The translations under genes were made by a program, and so were the position numbers. Below the pieces are notes generated by a model that saw nothing but the letters and a program-made list of their open reading frames with translations, made no database searches and was not told where the DNA came from. From Anniella stebbinsi (lineage: Eukaryota > Chordata > Lepidosauria > Squamata > Anniellidae): a stretch of DNA of 64,000 nucleotides. The DNA lies in assembly GCA_029215795.1 (NCBI GenBank), contig JARDYH010000001.1:185883654-185947653 (forward strand), written 5' to 3'. Positions 24,501 to 32,620 of this stretch are shown here, one piece after another; position 1 is the stretch's first letter, and the number at the start of each line of letters is the position of its first letter.

Positions 24501-27500
24501 GACCTGGATTTTATCTGGTCAGCCTACCACCAATGGATGCAGCCCATTTATGTGGGTTGTTTCCGTTTATGTGGAATTGGGTTGACTGCTTGAGACTGAC
24601 CTTAGGAATCACAATGGCTGACAAAGGCCAGTAAGCCTGGCCTCCCACCCAAGGCATGCTGAGAGTTGTAGGCGTAAACCTAGGTTTTTCTTTTAAAAAT
24701 TTAAAAATACTTAAAATCCCCAAAAAACATGTTTTTAGATTTTTTCTGATCCCTGTATGTGAAGACCTTTCTGGGTGAACAGTATTAAGGCAGTACCATA
24801 TGTGGAAGTGGGTAAACATTTCTGGAACTACGTGACGCACACATACTATCCGCTTTATAGGCAGAATTACATACAGTTGGAACAAGTACAGGACAATTAG
24901 ATCTAATACAGCAAGTGATATTAAATCATACTCCATCAGGCCTTATACCCTAAAGCATCTAACCACTGATACAATGTTTTGCTTGTATCCTTACTTGCCC
25001 CTTTAATCTTAATGCATTACCTGCACTACTTGTACATCGCTCAAAACTCCTTCTATTCTATGCTAACAAGCTCTTCTAACCCCTGTTACACATACTCAGT
25101 AAAATTGCAAGGCCTAAGAAAAGTTCCTGCAAGCTCCCAGCAACAATCACCACCAGGGTGACCAAAGCAATCTCAGCCCCATATCCTAGCAAACAGCCCA
25201 AATGAAATGGATCCAGATAATCAGTTTCATCCAGATGTGTCTGGATGAAATCACTGCCTTCTCAATCACTTTAGCCAAGAACGGTACATTTGGGACTGGT
25301 CTATAATTATTCAGATCTCATGGGTGAAAAGAAGGTTTCTTTAGTTAAAGGTGTTATTATTGCCTCTTTGAAACAAGAGGGAACAACTCCTCTCCCAAAG
25401 AGGCATTAATCACTTCACTTACCCACGGCATCAGTCCCACCTTCATCAATTTAATCAGCCAAGAATACAAAAGTGCTGGTCCTCACTGCCCCAGATACTC
25501 TGTCCATGTCCTTGAGATACACAAAGCTGAAAAGAATCCAATCTAGTAGTTTATAGTTCTTCAGTACTACATCGACATACACAATTTGCATAGGGAATGC
25601 CATTAAGTCTTCTTTCCAGAATAGCTATTGGGAGATTGGTGTAAATGTTTTCCTATATTTTGGATCAAATAATGACTTCAGGTTTTTAGCACAGTTCAAA
25701 TGTATATAGTTTTGCTAGTGTTTGGGGATAGCTCTGACTTTTCTGTAGGAAAGAGTTTCAATGGGCTGAGCATTTTCATTCCATTGGTACCATATGGGCA
25801 GTTTTATTTTGAAGATGATTGGTTACAACTAAGTAATGTCTTTTTTCCTTTATCCAGCTCCTCAGTTACATTTATATCTGAATTATAATAAGATCAATCA
25901 AGATATGATAAGTACACTCTTAAAAACCATTTTCTTTATATGTGGCTTCTGTATTCTTTTCCCTATTCCCAACCTTCACATGCCTTAAGTGATGCTGGAA
26001 TATTTCAGACACATATTCTCAGGAAGCAGGATGTTCATGGCTTAATATCTGAGTCTCAGAACAAGAAAGGAATGGGGCAATTTTTCAACCATTATTTCAA
26101 TGGAATGTAATATAATATTAATTTCTCTGAAAAAAGAAGCTGTAAAATACACATGAAAGCTGTTCTTATGGTTTTCTTATTGAGAATTCTTTTTCTTTCA
26201 TTTAGGTATTAGCAATGCTGAAGCCCGCCAACCAGGGAAAGCACCTAATTTCAGTGTAAACTGGACAGTAGGAGATGCTGGTCTAGAAGTTATTAATGCT
26301 ACAACAGGCAAGGATGAGATGGGCCGTGCATCCCGTCTTTGTAAACATGCTCTGTGTAGTCGTTGGATGCGCATTTATACAAAGGTATGTCTTTAAAAGC
26401 AGATTGTCCAGCATTATTTTTATAGCTGGACGGAGCTTTGATTCCGTCTTTTATTGGGCAAGCAATTCTCTCTCAGAGCTGAATGTATCAGATTTTGAAA
26501 TCCAAGAGAGATTAAATATTAGTGTGTGTGTGTTGCTGCTCCAAGGGCAACCTGTAGAATGATGGATAATGTGACTTGATATATTGGTTTTTTGTGGTCA
26601 GCGGGGAAAGTTTTCCCTTTTTGCTATTCATCACATGTAACAGTTGGGAAAGAAATCTCCCCAGGTTCTCGGGGAGCAGCTGCCAGTTAAGAGCTGTGGC
26701 TTAGATGGCAAGGCAGTTTCATATGTTCAGTCCTACTAAGCAAACATGTAGAAAGCTTCCATGCTTATAGACTGTGCCAGGCCTCATAACATGCATAGTT
26801 TAACTGAAGCATGTGTGGTCTGAAATGGCTGTCATGCATCAGAACAAGCCAATTACCTATGGAGGTGGTGGGCTCTCCCACATTAGAGGCCTTCAAGAGG
26901 CATATGGACAACCATCTGTCAGGCATGCTTTAAGGTAGATTCCTGCATTGTGCAGGGGGTTGGACTTGATGGCCTTATAGGCCCCTTCCAACTCTACTGT
27001 TCTATGATTCTATGATTCTCACAGCTGAGCTATACTGTGTCCCTTGCAGGAAGAGGATATGGGAGTGAGACTTCCATATCTACCTTCGAATCGCCAAGCA
27101 TAATTAAATGGAATTGTTCTGTTCTCAACACCCCTCTCTAAAATGAAATTGCCACATCAAAGCCTGAGGAGAGAATGGATAGGGTTTAAATCTAAACAGT
27201 TTTTCTTTCTTAGTACTTTTTTACATAATTTTTTTTGCAGGCTTTAAATAATTACAGTTTATTTTTTTAAAAAATGAGGGAAGGGCAGATGAGAGATATA
27301 TGAAAACGTAACTGTCCCTAGATGTTGTACTGGCAATAGTTTTGTAACTGAGCAATTAAGAAATTACAGTTTAGAACAAGCAAGACTTTGCTCTATGTAA
27401 CAGAACTCTTTTTTCCTCTTCTTCTTTTTTCCTTCCAGCTTTCTTCTAGCCTTCGCTCAAAAGTCAGTAAACCAAACATGTATCATGAAACTAAGCAGGT

Positions 27501-27615
27501 AGCTGCGGAATACCAAACTGCCAAAGAGTGTTTGTTTAAAGCATTTTTGAAGGCAGGTCTTGGAGCCTGGGTAGAGAAGCCCATAGAACAGGATCAGTTT
27601 TCTCTCATAGTCTGA
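13..27615 (+). CDS. ADARB1: ADARB1 (ADAR2), C-terminal five coding exons of the deaminase domain
   Basis: Double-stranded-RNA-specific adenosine deaminase 2, a nuclear enzyme converting adenosine to inosine in RNA, for example in glutamate receptor transcripts. The coding segments 13-161, 1007-1175, 5171-5352, 26206-26384 and 27439-27615 join in frame (856 nt, about 284 residues plus stop). They match the C-terminal half of vertebrate ADAR2: the zinc cysteine in SPCGDARIF, the base-flipping Glu in ESGEGTIPV, the second zinc cysteine in MSCSDKIAR, and conserved inositol-hexakisphosphate contacts (Lys of LCKHA, Tyr and Lys of MYHETK, Tyr and Lys of EYQTAK, Trp, Glu and Lys of AWVEK, Asp of EQDQF). 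The zinc histidine and proton-shuttling Glu (HAE) and the dsRNA-binding domains are encoded upstream of the window. CKHALCSRW and the C-terminus fit ADARB1 better than ADARB2. POFUT2 follows tail to tail, as in human. No disabling change is seen. Confidence 0.97.
162..1006 (+). other. ADARB1 intron, no recognisable element
   Basis: An 845-bp intron between two in-frame exons, with consensus donor and acceptor. I see no repeat family or coding potential in it. Confidence 0.7.
1007..1175 (+). CDS. ADARB1: ADARB1 coding exon with base-flipping loop and second zinc cysteine
   Basis: The acceptor AG is at 1005-1006 and the donor GT at 1176-1177 (CG/GTAAAT). The exon reads [15 protein letters not shown], then [11 protein letters not shown], whose Glu corresponds to human E488 that enters the RNA helix behind the flipped adenosine. 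It ends in MSCSDKIAR, with the third zinc ligand (human C516) and the IP6-contacting Lys and Arg. The last Arg codon is split CG/G with the exon at 5171. Confidence 0.97.
1176..3949 (+). other. ADARB1 intron part, mostly unrecognised
   Basis: AT-rich intronic DNA. 2540-3180 has a different texture: an 80-bp-spaced repeated phrase around ACTTCAAAGTC at 3062 and 3134, and TTTATT near 2702. This could be an old LTR, but I cannot define its ends. 3400-3475 resembles a decayed MITE. Nothing else is recognised. Confidence 0.4.
3950..5090 (+). mobile_element. L3/CR1-like LINE 3' part, 5'-truncated
   Basis: The conceptual frames give the reverse transcriptase end ([11 protein letters not shown] text and a DDTKL motif around 4040-4110) and the C-terminal region ending [16 protein letters not shown] (4648-4887). 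The 3' end is the typical GGACTAGATGGACCTTGGTC text at 5040-5090. Several frameshifts and stops are present. It is inserted in the intron just upstream of the exon at 5171. Confidence 0.8.
5171..5352 (+). CDS. ADARB1: ADARB1 coding exon ([21 protein letters not shown] core)
   Basis: The acceptor is TTTCCTTTAG at 5161-5170 and the donor GT is at 5353-5354 (AGTG/GTAAGC). The reading [36 protein letters not shown] and [14 protein letters not shown] is nearly colinear with vertebrate ADAR2. It forms part of the deaminase core. The final G is the first base of a Gly codon completed at 26206, after a 20.9-kb intron. Confidence 0.97.
5353..6277 (+). other. ADARB1 long intron, start; includes a 17-G run
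   Basis: The first part of the 20.9-kb intron. I recognise no repeat family. A homopolymer of 17 guanines occupies 5871-5887. Confidence 0.5.
6278..6411. mobile_element. palindromic hAT-like MITE
   Basis: A 134-bp near-palindrome. The left end CAGGAGTGGACAACTGGTGG pairs with the right end CCACCAGTTGCCCACCCTG, and ACAACTCCCATCAGCCCTAG pairs internally with AGGGCTGATGGGAGTG. Such CAGG-starting short palindromes are common hAT-type MITEs in lizards. I see no exact target duplication. Confidence 0.65.
6412..7410. other. intronic stretch, little recognised
   Basis: A short CAGGGGTGGGGAAC phrase at about 6716 looks like the end of a decayed hAT element. Otherwise I see nothing. Confidence 0.3.
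7411..8250 (-). mobile_element. L2-clade LINE 3' end, with (TTTA)n tail
   Basis: On the minus strand, the frame at 8248-7970 encodes the conserved L2 reverse-transcriptase tail ([43 protein letters not shown]). It is followed by the standard 3' UTR and a TAAA-type microsatellite at 7411-7436. It is 5'-truncated and interrupted, and is oriented opposite to ADARB1. Confidence 0.85.
8712..8737. repeat. (ATTG)n microsatellite
   Basis: A perfect tetranucleotide run of about 6.5 units of GATT. Confidence 0.9.
8868..8905 (+). repeat. (GGGTGA)n short repeat, G-quadruplex-like
   Basis: Repeated GGGTGAGGGTGAGGGT-type units with at least four GGG tracts on the plus (sense) strand of the ADARB1 intron. 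Confidence 0.7.
9278..9415. mobile_element. decayed palindromic MITE
   Basis: Related in structure to the element at 6278: ACAACTCCCATTATCTC on the left pairs loosely with CTAGGGCTGACAGGAGCTGT, and ATATTTTGGCC pairs with GGCCGAAATAT. The ends are blurred. Confidence 0.5.
9416..11175. other. intronic stretch without recognised features
   Basis: AT-rich intron sequence. A fragment at 10010-10055 (GGGACTTGCTTCAGAGTAGA) matches a phrase I associate with old dispersed lizard repeats, but I cannot assign a family. Confidence 0.3.
11176..11445 (-). mobile_element. CR1 LINE 3' end fragment
   Basis: On the minus strand it ends in the CR1 3' signature (CCAACTCTACTATTCTATGATTC), with the usual text GGACATCAGGAAAAAC and GTGGGCTCTCCCAC upstream. 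It is 5'-truncated. Confidence 0.85.
11446..12206. other. intronic stretch, nothing recognised
   Basis: Several overlapping short reading frames occur in a moderately GC-rich patch (11550-11860). None shows a domain. Confidence 0.3.
12207..12735 (+). mobile_element. CR1 LINE 3' end fragment
   Basis: A frame encodes the CR1 C-terminal text ([29 protein letters not shown]), followed by the non-coding 3' end and a TTCTATGATTCTATGA tail at 12719-12735. It abuts the long-arm element that follows. Confidence 0.88.
12745..13245 (+). repeat. left inverted arm of the 2-kb element
   Basis: Pairs with 14262-14755 in reverse orientation. It contains repeated phrases with ACAAAATGG/CCATTTTGTG cores. Confidence 0.65.
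13523..14028 (+). pseudogene. two-exon pseudogene inside the long-arm element, function unknown
   Basis: From the ATG at 13523 the frame reads [16 protein letters not shown] and [11 protein letters not shown], then meets TGA at 13619-13621. One base out of frame it continues [19 protein letters not shown], hits TGA at 13698-13700, and goes on [15 protein letters not shown] and [15 protein letters not shown] plausible donor (GTAG/GTAATG, after 13804) and acceptor (TTGTTCCCCCGACAG, ending 13882) join in frame to [13 protein letters not shown] and [10 protein letters not shown], with a stop at 14026-14028. AATAAA follows at 14048. Amphipathic Leu/Met/Lys-rich, acidic and Cys-rich stretches are visible, as are tyrosines in IYEDM and SYVTIL contexts. 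I do not recognise the protein. One frameshift and one stop make it a pseudogene as it stands. Confidence 0.5.
14048..14053 (+). promoter_or_regulatory. AATAAA poly(A) signal after the pseudogene
   Basis: Twenty nucleotides downstream of the stop at 14026-14028. Two AATAAA signals on the opposite strand (14082-14077 and 14127-14122) face it, a convergent-terminator arrangement. Confidence 0.5.
14262..14755 (-). repeat. right inverted arm of the 2-kb element
   Basis: Reverse complement partner of 12745-13245. It contains a TTATAAAAA box at about 14533. The inner end merges with an unassigned minus-strand frame (14303-14010). Confidence 0.65.
14860..15420 (-). mobile_element. L2 LINE internal fragment
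   Basis: The minus strand carries the L2 reverse-transcriptase region (the text corresponding to a [12 protein letters not shown] motif, [11 protein letters not shown], and the [10 protein letters not shown] phrase). It has many interruptions. Confidence 0.65.
15550..15593. repeat. (AAT)n microsatellite with LINE 3' tail beside it
   Basis: About 14 AAT units followed by TTCTTACCCGCCTCTCCCTC. The same combination recurs at 32497-32600, so the microsatellite is the tail of a LINE family inserted on the minus strand. Confidence 0.85.
15640..16339. other. intronic stretch, nothing recognised
   Basis: No coding, RNA or repeat family is recognised here. Confidence 0.3.
16340..16662. mobile_element. 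palindromic hAT MITE, copy 1, TSD GAATGCAT
   Basis: A 323-bp near-palindrome beginning TAGGCTGACCAG and ending GGTAACCCTA, with arms of about 140 bp (ATGTAACTTTAACAGTTGTAG pairing with its reverse complement). It is flanked by exact 8-bp duplications GAATGCAT at 16332-16339 and 16663-16670, diagnostic of the hAT superfamily. It has no coding capacity. Confidence 0.92.
17077..17399. mobile_element. palindromic hAT MITE, hybrid middle copy
   Basis: Same family and length as copy 1. Its left flank is CTGAACAC (17069-17076), as for copy 3. Its right flank is GAATGCAT (17400-17407), as for copy 1. It therefore lacks a matching target duplication and is a recombinant. Confidence 0.93.
17815..18134. 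mobile_element. palindromic hAT MITE, copy 3, TSD CTGAACAC
   Basis: 320 bp, starting TAGGGTGACCAG and ending GGTCAGCCTA, flanked by exact CTGAACAC at 17807-17814 and 18135-18142. A real insertion in its own right. Confidence 0.93.
18198..18420 (+). repeat. 5' LTR of the Gypsy element
   Basis: 223 bp, TGTAGTG...ACAACA, with a TACAATAAATATC poly(A)-signal region near 18342. The sequence after it, CTGGCGACGAGAGTGG, is the expected primer-binding-site position. Confidence 0.93.
18807..19258 (+). pseudogene. Gypsy gag, N-terminal and capsid part, broken
   Basis: The frame from the ATG at 18807 reads [19 protein letters not shown] and [20 protein letters not shown], a typical Gypsy capsid (retrotrans_gag) text. 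It is broken by TGA at 19158-19160, a one-base frameshift within about 19165-19180, and TGA at 19244-19246. Downstream, the same protein continues in the frame that includes 19259. Confidence 0.85.
19259..20386 (+). pseudogene. Gypsy gag C-terminus with zinc knuckles, protease and start of RT
   Basis: Two zinc knuckles lie at 19475-19576: [14 protein letters not shown], a CX2CX5HX3C variant, then [14 protein letters not shown], a canonical CX2CX4HX4C. The aspartic protease motif [11 protein letters not shown] is at 19757-19789, and the RT entrance [20 protein letters not shown] and LPNQAI near 20215-20330. A GA-dinucleotide run at about 20334-20345 has expanded by two bases and throws the frame, so the rest of RT is read from a different phase. 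There is one continuous frame from the zinc knuckles to the slip. Confidence 0.92.
20346..21789 (+). pseudogene. Gypsy reverse transcriptase, RNase H and start of integrase
   Basis: The RT core is [35 protein letters not shown] and VSDDILVFG (the catalytic DD pair, about 20596). The RT connection follows, then RNase H ([41 protein letters not shown]) and the H2C2 zinc region of integrase ([18 protein letters not shown]). The frame is open for nearly 500 residues and ends at TGA (21787-21789), in the position where the family has Trp before FPGID. Confidence 0.93.
21790..22841 (+). pseudogene. Gypsy integrase core and C-terminus, broken
   Basis: The same frame as before continues to a second TGA at 22171-22173, again at a Trp position, then to a C-run at 22296-22309 that shifts the frame. 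The last part is open from 22323 to 22841. The DD35E core shows SVDFCDL (first Asp). The second position reads KSNNGPPF, with Asn where the family has catalytic Asp. GEVERF carries the Glu. A chromo/GPY-type tail [14 protein letters not shown] follows. The missing catalytic Asp makes it dead independently of the stops. Confidence 0.88.
23023..23249 (+). repeat. 3' LTR of the Gypsy element
   Basis: 227 bp. Near-identical to the 5' LTR, with the visible differences CCAGTATTT versus CCAGGATTT, an extra 4 bases around CAATGCAAAGGCCAG, and CTGCATGCAAAG versus CTGCCTGCAAAG. Confidence 0.93.
23255..24206. other. intronic stretch, nothing recognised
   Basis: Slightly GC-rich at 23600-24140, with long but domain-free minus-strand frames. 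The AC at 23668-23680 repeats GACGTGGTTTG twice within 30 bp. Confidence 0.3.
24207..24526. mobile_element. palindromic hAT MITE, TSD CCACCAAT
   Basis: Same family as 16340. It starts TAGGCTGACCATC and ends GGTCAGCCTA, and is flanked by exact CCACCAAT at 24199-24206 and 24527-24534. Confidence 0.93.
24535..25149. other. intronic stretch, nothing recognised
   Basis: AT-rich. A short phrase near 24645 (CACCCAAGGCATGCTGAGAG) resembles the spacer at 17025 and may be an old dispersed repeat. Confidence 0.3.
25150..25520 (-). mobile_element. L2 LINE reverse-transcriptase fragment
   Basis: On the minus strand it resembles the L2 RT entry (text like the [16 protein letters not shown] and NQYRPISL-type blocks) and matches the layout of the copy at 55750-56400. 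Old and broken. Confidence 0.6.
25521..26205 (+). other. end of the long ADARB1 intron
   Basis: AT-rich. It ends in the branch/polypyrimidine region TTCTTTTTCTTTCATTTAG before the exon at 26206. No repeats are recognised. Confidence 0.45.
26206..26384 (+). CDS. ADARB1: ADARB1 coding exon ([19 protein letters not shown])
   Basis: The acceptor TTTCATTTAG ends at 26205. The donor GTATGT follows 26384 in phase 0. The reading begins [19 protein letters not shown] and ends [17 protein letters not shown]. The Lys of LCKHA is the IP6 ligand equivalent to human K629. The segment between the Trp-Thr-Val-Gly stretch and the Arg-Leu-Cys stretch is slightly diverged from mammals, as expected for a reptile. 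Confidence 0.97.
26850..27018 (+). mobile_element. CR1 LINE 3' end, short
   Basis: 169 bp ending CCAACTCTACTGTTCTATGATTCTATGATTCT-type text, with GTGGGCTCTCCCACATTAG upstream. It sits in the last ADARB1 intron (26385-27438). Confidence 0.87.
27439..27615 (+). CDS. ADARB1: ADARB1 last coding exon and stop
   Basis: The acceptor tract TTTTTTCCTTCCAG ends at 27438. The reading [41 protein letters not shown] and EQDQFSLIV ends in TGA (27613-27615). The IP6-binding Tyr, Lys, Trp, Glu, Lys and Asp residues of the ADAR2 C-terminus are all kept. The C-terminus ends SLIV where human has SLTP. Confidence 0.97.
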   Translation, partial: LSSSLRSKVSKPNMYHETKQVAAEYQTAKECLFKAFLKAGLGAWVEKPIEQDQFSLIV

Positions 27616-29100
27616 TCTGTGGACTGCACTTCATTTGGAACAGGGGCTATGGTGGAAACTCAAACGTCCAGCACCAACATTTCGTCTATACCGTTATGAC
27701 AGCAGCTTTTACATTTTTGTTGGTTTTTGGAGGGACTAATTTGTGACCAGTTTTTTTTGTTTTGTTTTTTGTTTTGCAAAAGTATTAAACTAATCTCAAG
27801 AACTTCTGTCTGCAGGAAAACACACACAATACAACTATCTTAAAGTCATTCCTCTGGAAAATTTAGAAATTATTTTAATGTATTGTTGCCAGGTGCATGA
27901 TTAATATAAATTACATAGGATTTTACACTATATTTTGAGTATGTGATTTGAATTTTATGTTCTTTTAGTCTGAGACAGATGGTTTATGCACCTTTTTTAG
28001 ATTTTTATTTTTAAATGATTAAGCCCATAGGAAGGATATAGATTATAAATCCAGACTGGAGTTTGTATAGCTAGTTTTCCCTGCTTCCTCGCTCTTTAAA
28101 AACCAGCTGCTGAAAAATTTGTGTCTTTGATGTATGTATTTATTAATATGTGAACCATTTTTAACATGCTACTTTTTATTCCATTTTAAACTACTTGTCT
28201 TCACTTCCTGTTTACATATATTGTGAAATTATTGTTTTTTACCATTGTGAACTGGAAACAAAATTATTTGTAAGCTAACACATTTTAGACGTTATTGTTC
28301 AAAAAAGAGCTTAGAAGTAGTTGTTTTTGTTTCACAGGAACTCATTGGAGTACAACAATATTTACCAGTGATGTGGCAATTTGTAAACAATTTGTGAGAA
28401 AATATGCTAACTTGCCAAAAAACCAACAAACACCACACCTGTTAAATTATTCTAGGGCAAAATATTTTCGAACTATTTGTTCTTCAGAGTTCCATCTTAT
28501 TTTCACCAAAACTGTTGTGTCTCTTTGAAGTTGCATTTCCTGTGATTGTACACCTATGAATATAAAACTATCTACTCAGATTATTCTGAAATACAGTTTT
28601 GTTTGATCTAGTATAATAGGAATAAATATTCAGAACATTATATTGATTTATAAAATCTCTGACCCATACGTCTGTGTGTACAGGTCTGGATCTCTCAAGG
28701 ACAGTAGTGTTGGCTGAGGGAGTTAGTTGAGCGTAAGGCCTGTATCTCTGCAGAAGACCCTCTGGTGACACTCCCTGCATTGCTCCCACTGCCTGTACTA
28801 CACAGCCAGTTGGCTACAAAACTGTTTAATGTGTGTTGCATATATGTCATAGGCTGTAGCAAGGTAATCTACAAAGTCACATGTGGCTCCCCTGCCGACT
28901 GCCAGTGTTTCAGAAAGTATTGTCTCCAGCTATTTCACATTCCCTCCTATTGGACATGGTAACGATACGATAGGATGTGTCCAGCACAGTGCCATAAAAT
29001 CAAATATATGGTGGGGCTTAATAACTCAGCTTGTAGCCCCACTAGGGGAAGTTAGATATAGACATAAAATGTTGTTATGATTTTACTTAATAAATCTAAT
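27616..29100 (+). other. ADARB1: ADARB1 3' untranslated region (extent uncertain)
   Basis: AT-rich, single-copy-looking sequence directly after the stop, without recognisable repeats. This is what the 3' UTR of this gene should look like. Possible AATAAA poly(A) signals lie near 28620 and 29086, and another near 29607. The real end cannot be fixed from sequence alone; the mammalian gene has a long 3' UTR. Confidence 0.55.
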
Positions 29101-29811
29101 TGTAAAAGTAAGAAAAATACAACAATTATAATAGAAATTTAGGCCTGAGCTTGTGAGTTCCATTCCAGGAAAGTGTGTCTTCTAGGTTTAGCAAGTTCAG
29201 TCATTCTACTTGTATGCCTAAAGCTAGATAATGCTTACGTGTTTTGCTGAAGCAGTACCAGAGATTAAAGTTGTAATATTAGATGTATATCACATATACC
29301 TTGGCCTCTACATGATGTGATGTTCATATTGAAAGTATCACATCAGCTACAAGCATTTTAAAATATTTTTGTGACTATGTGTAGTAATTAGAAATGGTAG
29401 GTAGCTCCTTACTTCTGGGTACTACTATTGCCCGGGTATTACTGCCTACATTGTGTTGTGTTGATAAATACAAACAATTATAAAATGTTATGTGCATGTC
29501 CAGGAAAGCCCCTATGCATACATATTTGTTAAAAGGAGAGGAAAATGTTAACTTTAAAAACCAACTAAAAGGCATGATAGCAATAAGTTAATACAGACTT
29601 TAATAGAATAAATCAGAATTTTATTGTGTGAAGCTAAATAATGTATATGGCATCTCTAAATGTTAACAGACAATTATTTACAGTACTGTAGCTCAAATAA
29701 TATATACAAGCAACATATCCACATGCTTAAAAATGCTCACATAAATAATTCCACTGAAGCATATTACAGTTCAGACATTCAAGGCCGTATTGTAAAGTAA
29801 AATAGGTTGTG
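29101..29811. other. intergenic or distal 3' UTR, nothing recognised
   Basis: AT-rich sequence without repeats that I can identify. It could still belong to a long ADARB1 3' UTR. Confidence 0.3.
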
Positions 29812-30092
29812 AATAGGATTGCCAACTCGTGAAACCAGGCATTCTAGTAGCCAGCCAAGATCTGGTGACAGAGCCCTGTGGTTCATGGGGCTGTGTCCAG
29901 AGGGAATCTGGTGACCAGAGAGTGAGATGGAGTGGATTCTGATGGAGCTGTGGGCAGAGTGCAAAGGTGCTTGGCAGGTCTGAAGGACAGAGCCCAGCAG
30001 AAAACCCGTTGATTCAACTAAGGAGTACCGATTTTTTAAAGAAGACAAACAACTAAGGAAGAAAAATAATGGTTGTTTGGCAACCCTAACAG
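29812..30092. mobile_element. possible MITE, TAGGATTGCCAAC ends
   Basis: The left end TAGGATTGCCAAC matches the reverse complement of the right end TTTGGCAACCCTA. The flanks GTTGTGAA and ACAGTGAA agree at only five of eight positions, so an 8-bp target duplication is possible but unproven. Confidence 0.35.
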
Positions 30093-30284
30093 TGAACCTT
30101 CTGATGGTTCTCGCTATGGTGGTTTCAGTAGGCAAGAGTAATTCACATGTGAAGATGGCACAATATATTGTAAATTCTCTGCAATATATGGCTTGCTACA
30201 GAACATGTTATATATATTTTAAGTAACAGAGTGGCCAGTTTTAGACATAATGCTGAACCATAGTTTATCACTATTGTAAATTTC

Positions 30285-30425
30285 ATTTCATTTCTATACC
30301 TCCTAATAACCAAACCTCTGGGTGGGTTACACAGATTAAAACCCTAAAAATACAATATAATAACATAATATAAAAGCAATATACAAAAATAACAATTTTA
30401 AACAATGAACAGTAAATCCTAAAAT
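30285..30425 (-). mobile_element. LINE 3' tail fragment
   Basis: CTCTGGGTGGGTTACACAGATTAAAAC is the 3' UTR phrase shared with L2-type tails (compare GGGCGGTTTACATAAGATTAAAAC at 7470). It is reversed on the plus strand. Confidence 0.55.
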
Positions 30426-31904
30426 GAGCAAAAGTGAGTGTTGAGTGCTTCTCCCCTCCTTTGCAAGACTGTGAAGAATAGATCAAAGCACTTGCTTTCC
30501 CATTAAACTAACCAGAGTTTGTTTTATCTTGAACTGGTTAGTTTACATTATGGTGTGTTGAAACAAGACAAGATCAAATAGTGGTTTATGAACCTGGCTT
30601 ATTTACGAATCTTAGTTTAAACCAATCCGAATTTCCCAAGTGTGGCTTTAACAATAAATTCTGGATAGCTTAAAAAAGGAAGTGAAATTTCTGAAATCCT
30701 CCTTGTTGCTGTGCCAGAGGAGAAGGGGAGGGGGAGCATGTGGGTCCAAACTTTGTTCTGGCTCATCCACTTCACCGTAAACCGTGGGTTTCACATGACA
30801 TCCAAAACAGGCCATTGTCTTCCTCTTCAAAGTGTGCAGCATTTGTCTTTCCTTTGTTTTCTGTTTTCCATCCCACTTCTATGCTGGCATCTCTGCTCTG
30901 TCATTAGCAATAAGAATGTGACTTGGTAGGTTGAAGCTTACAGTTGCATAATGCATGTATGATGACTGATTTCTTGACCATGTAACAATAACCTTCCATG
31001 GAAGAGCAAACTATAATAGTGTAATATAGAAAATAGCAAAATACAGACCTTCAATATGACTATTCCTCTGTTCTAAATTAAACATTTTAATTTAGGCTGT
31101 TCTACTGATCTCATTTTATTTTGAGACCACTCTTCTTTACTATGACATCTGGCATTTCTAGCTGTGTGTGATTGAATTATACTCTAGTCAAGTTACTATG
31201 AATGCACAGCACTGTACGAACAAAAATGTAATTTGCAGTATGATAGAATTGGCGATTCAGCTCACATACCTGAAAAGAATGGAATCCAGTGAGTAATGTG
31301 TAGTAAAAGGTTCCTTGTAATTGAAATCTCATAAAAGATGGAAACCAGCATGAATCTGTGAAATTACTCCTATCATCTTACTCATGTTGTATTTACATTT
31401 TTCCATGACTGGCAGGGCAACAAATCTCTCAACCAACTGTAATGAAAGAGTGGTTTCATATGACGGGTAGGCAGGATTGGATTTCTCCTTCTTCTCTTCC
31501 CCAGTCAACCAGTCCTTTTCTTCACAGAAAAAAGATCCAATTATTGGAAACACCTAGCTAAGGATGCTGCCACATAGCTGCAGTGGAAGTTTATTTTGTT
31601 TTGCTGCAATATGCGAAAAGTTCTCCAAACTTTGAAAAGTCTCTGCCAGCTTCCCAGGTGAAGCTCTTTTAACTTTTTAAAGCCTTCTTTCGTGTCTTTT
31701 CAGTTTAAGCATAAACTATTGGTTGTGAAAAATCTGCTGATCCTTTTTTAGAGGTGAAAAAGATATTTGATTGCAATCTGAATGAAGCGTTCAACTATAA
31801 TGCTTAAATGGGGGTACTTTATTGGAAGGCCTTTATAACTTCACTCTCTTATGTGTTATTTCAGCTGCCAAAACGAGTTAGTGAGCTTTCTCACAAACAG
31901 ACTC
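30426..31904. other. intergenic stretch, nothing recognised
   Basis: No repeats, reading frames with domains, or RNA genes are recognised. Confidence 0.3.
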
Positions 31905-32135
31905 ATTATAGAATTCTAGGGTTCAAAAGGACTTTGGAGACCATCTAATCCAACCTCCCACTCAATACAGGCTCTGCAATGCAGGGTAGAATTACAGAGC
32001 ATTCCTGACAGATGGCTGCCCAGTCCCTGTTTAATGCTTCCAGTGAAGGAAAGAGAGCCCACCACCTTCTGAGTCACCTTTCTCATAATGATTCTGGCTT
32101 CTATGGTATTGGCAATTCCTCCCAGCATTGTGCTA
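31905..32135 (-). mobile_element. old CR1-like LINE 3' end
   Basis: The minus strand carries the diverged CR1 3' phrase (TTGGATTAGATGGTCTCCAA and GACAGATGG in the usual spacing), without the ATTCTATG tail. Confidence 0.65.
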
Positions 32136-32494
32136 TCTGCAATGTACGTAAGTTTACAATATAGTACATGTCTCAGTCTTCAAAGCAGATAAAACAAATG
32201 AGATGATGACTCATACTGCTCCCATAATTAGAACTTTGACCACATTTAATGCTAAAAATGCAAAAGTGGTATTTGTTGATAATTCTTCGTAATAATACTG
32301 ACATAACTTGTCAGTAAATGTATATCCCTCTCCTGCTCTGCATGGAGTGTGCTTTTAACTATTTTGAGACCGTTTTGAGCTATTTTGTGATCTGCTGAAC
32401 AGGAGTGGTAACCGCAAGGGTAAAAATGGTGTTAGAAATATAGGGACTTGAATCATGTTTTAAAATTTAAACTTTAGTGAAACATTTTTGTCTA

Positions 32495-32496
<2 letters not shown>

Positions 32497-32541
<45 letters not shown>

Positions 32542-32620
32542 TTATTTCTTACCCGCCTCTCCGTCTGGATCGAGGCGGGGAACAACAACATGATAAAATA
32601 CATAAAACTGATTAAAACAT
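32497..32620 (-). mobile_element. (AAT)n plus LINE 3' tail
   Basis: About 15 AAT units (32497-32541), then TTATTTCTTACCCGCCTCTC and GATCGAGGCGGGG. The same arrangement as at 15550. Confidence 0.7.
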
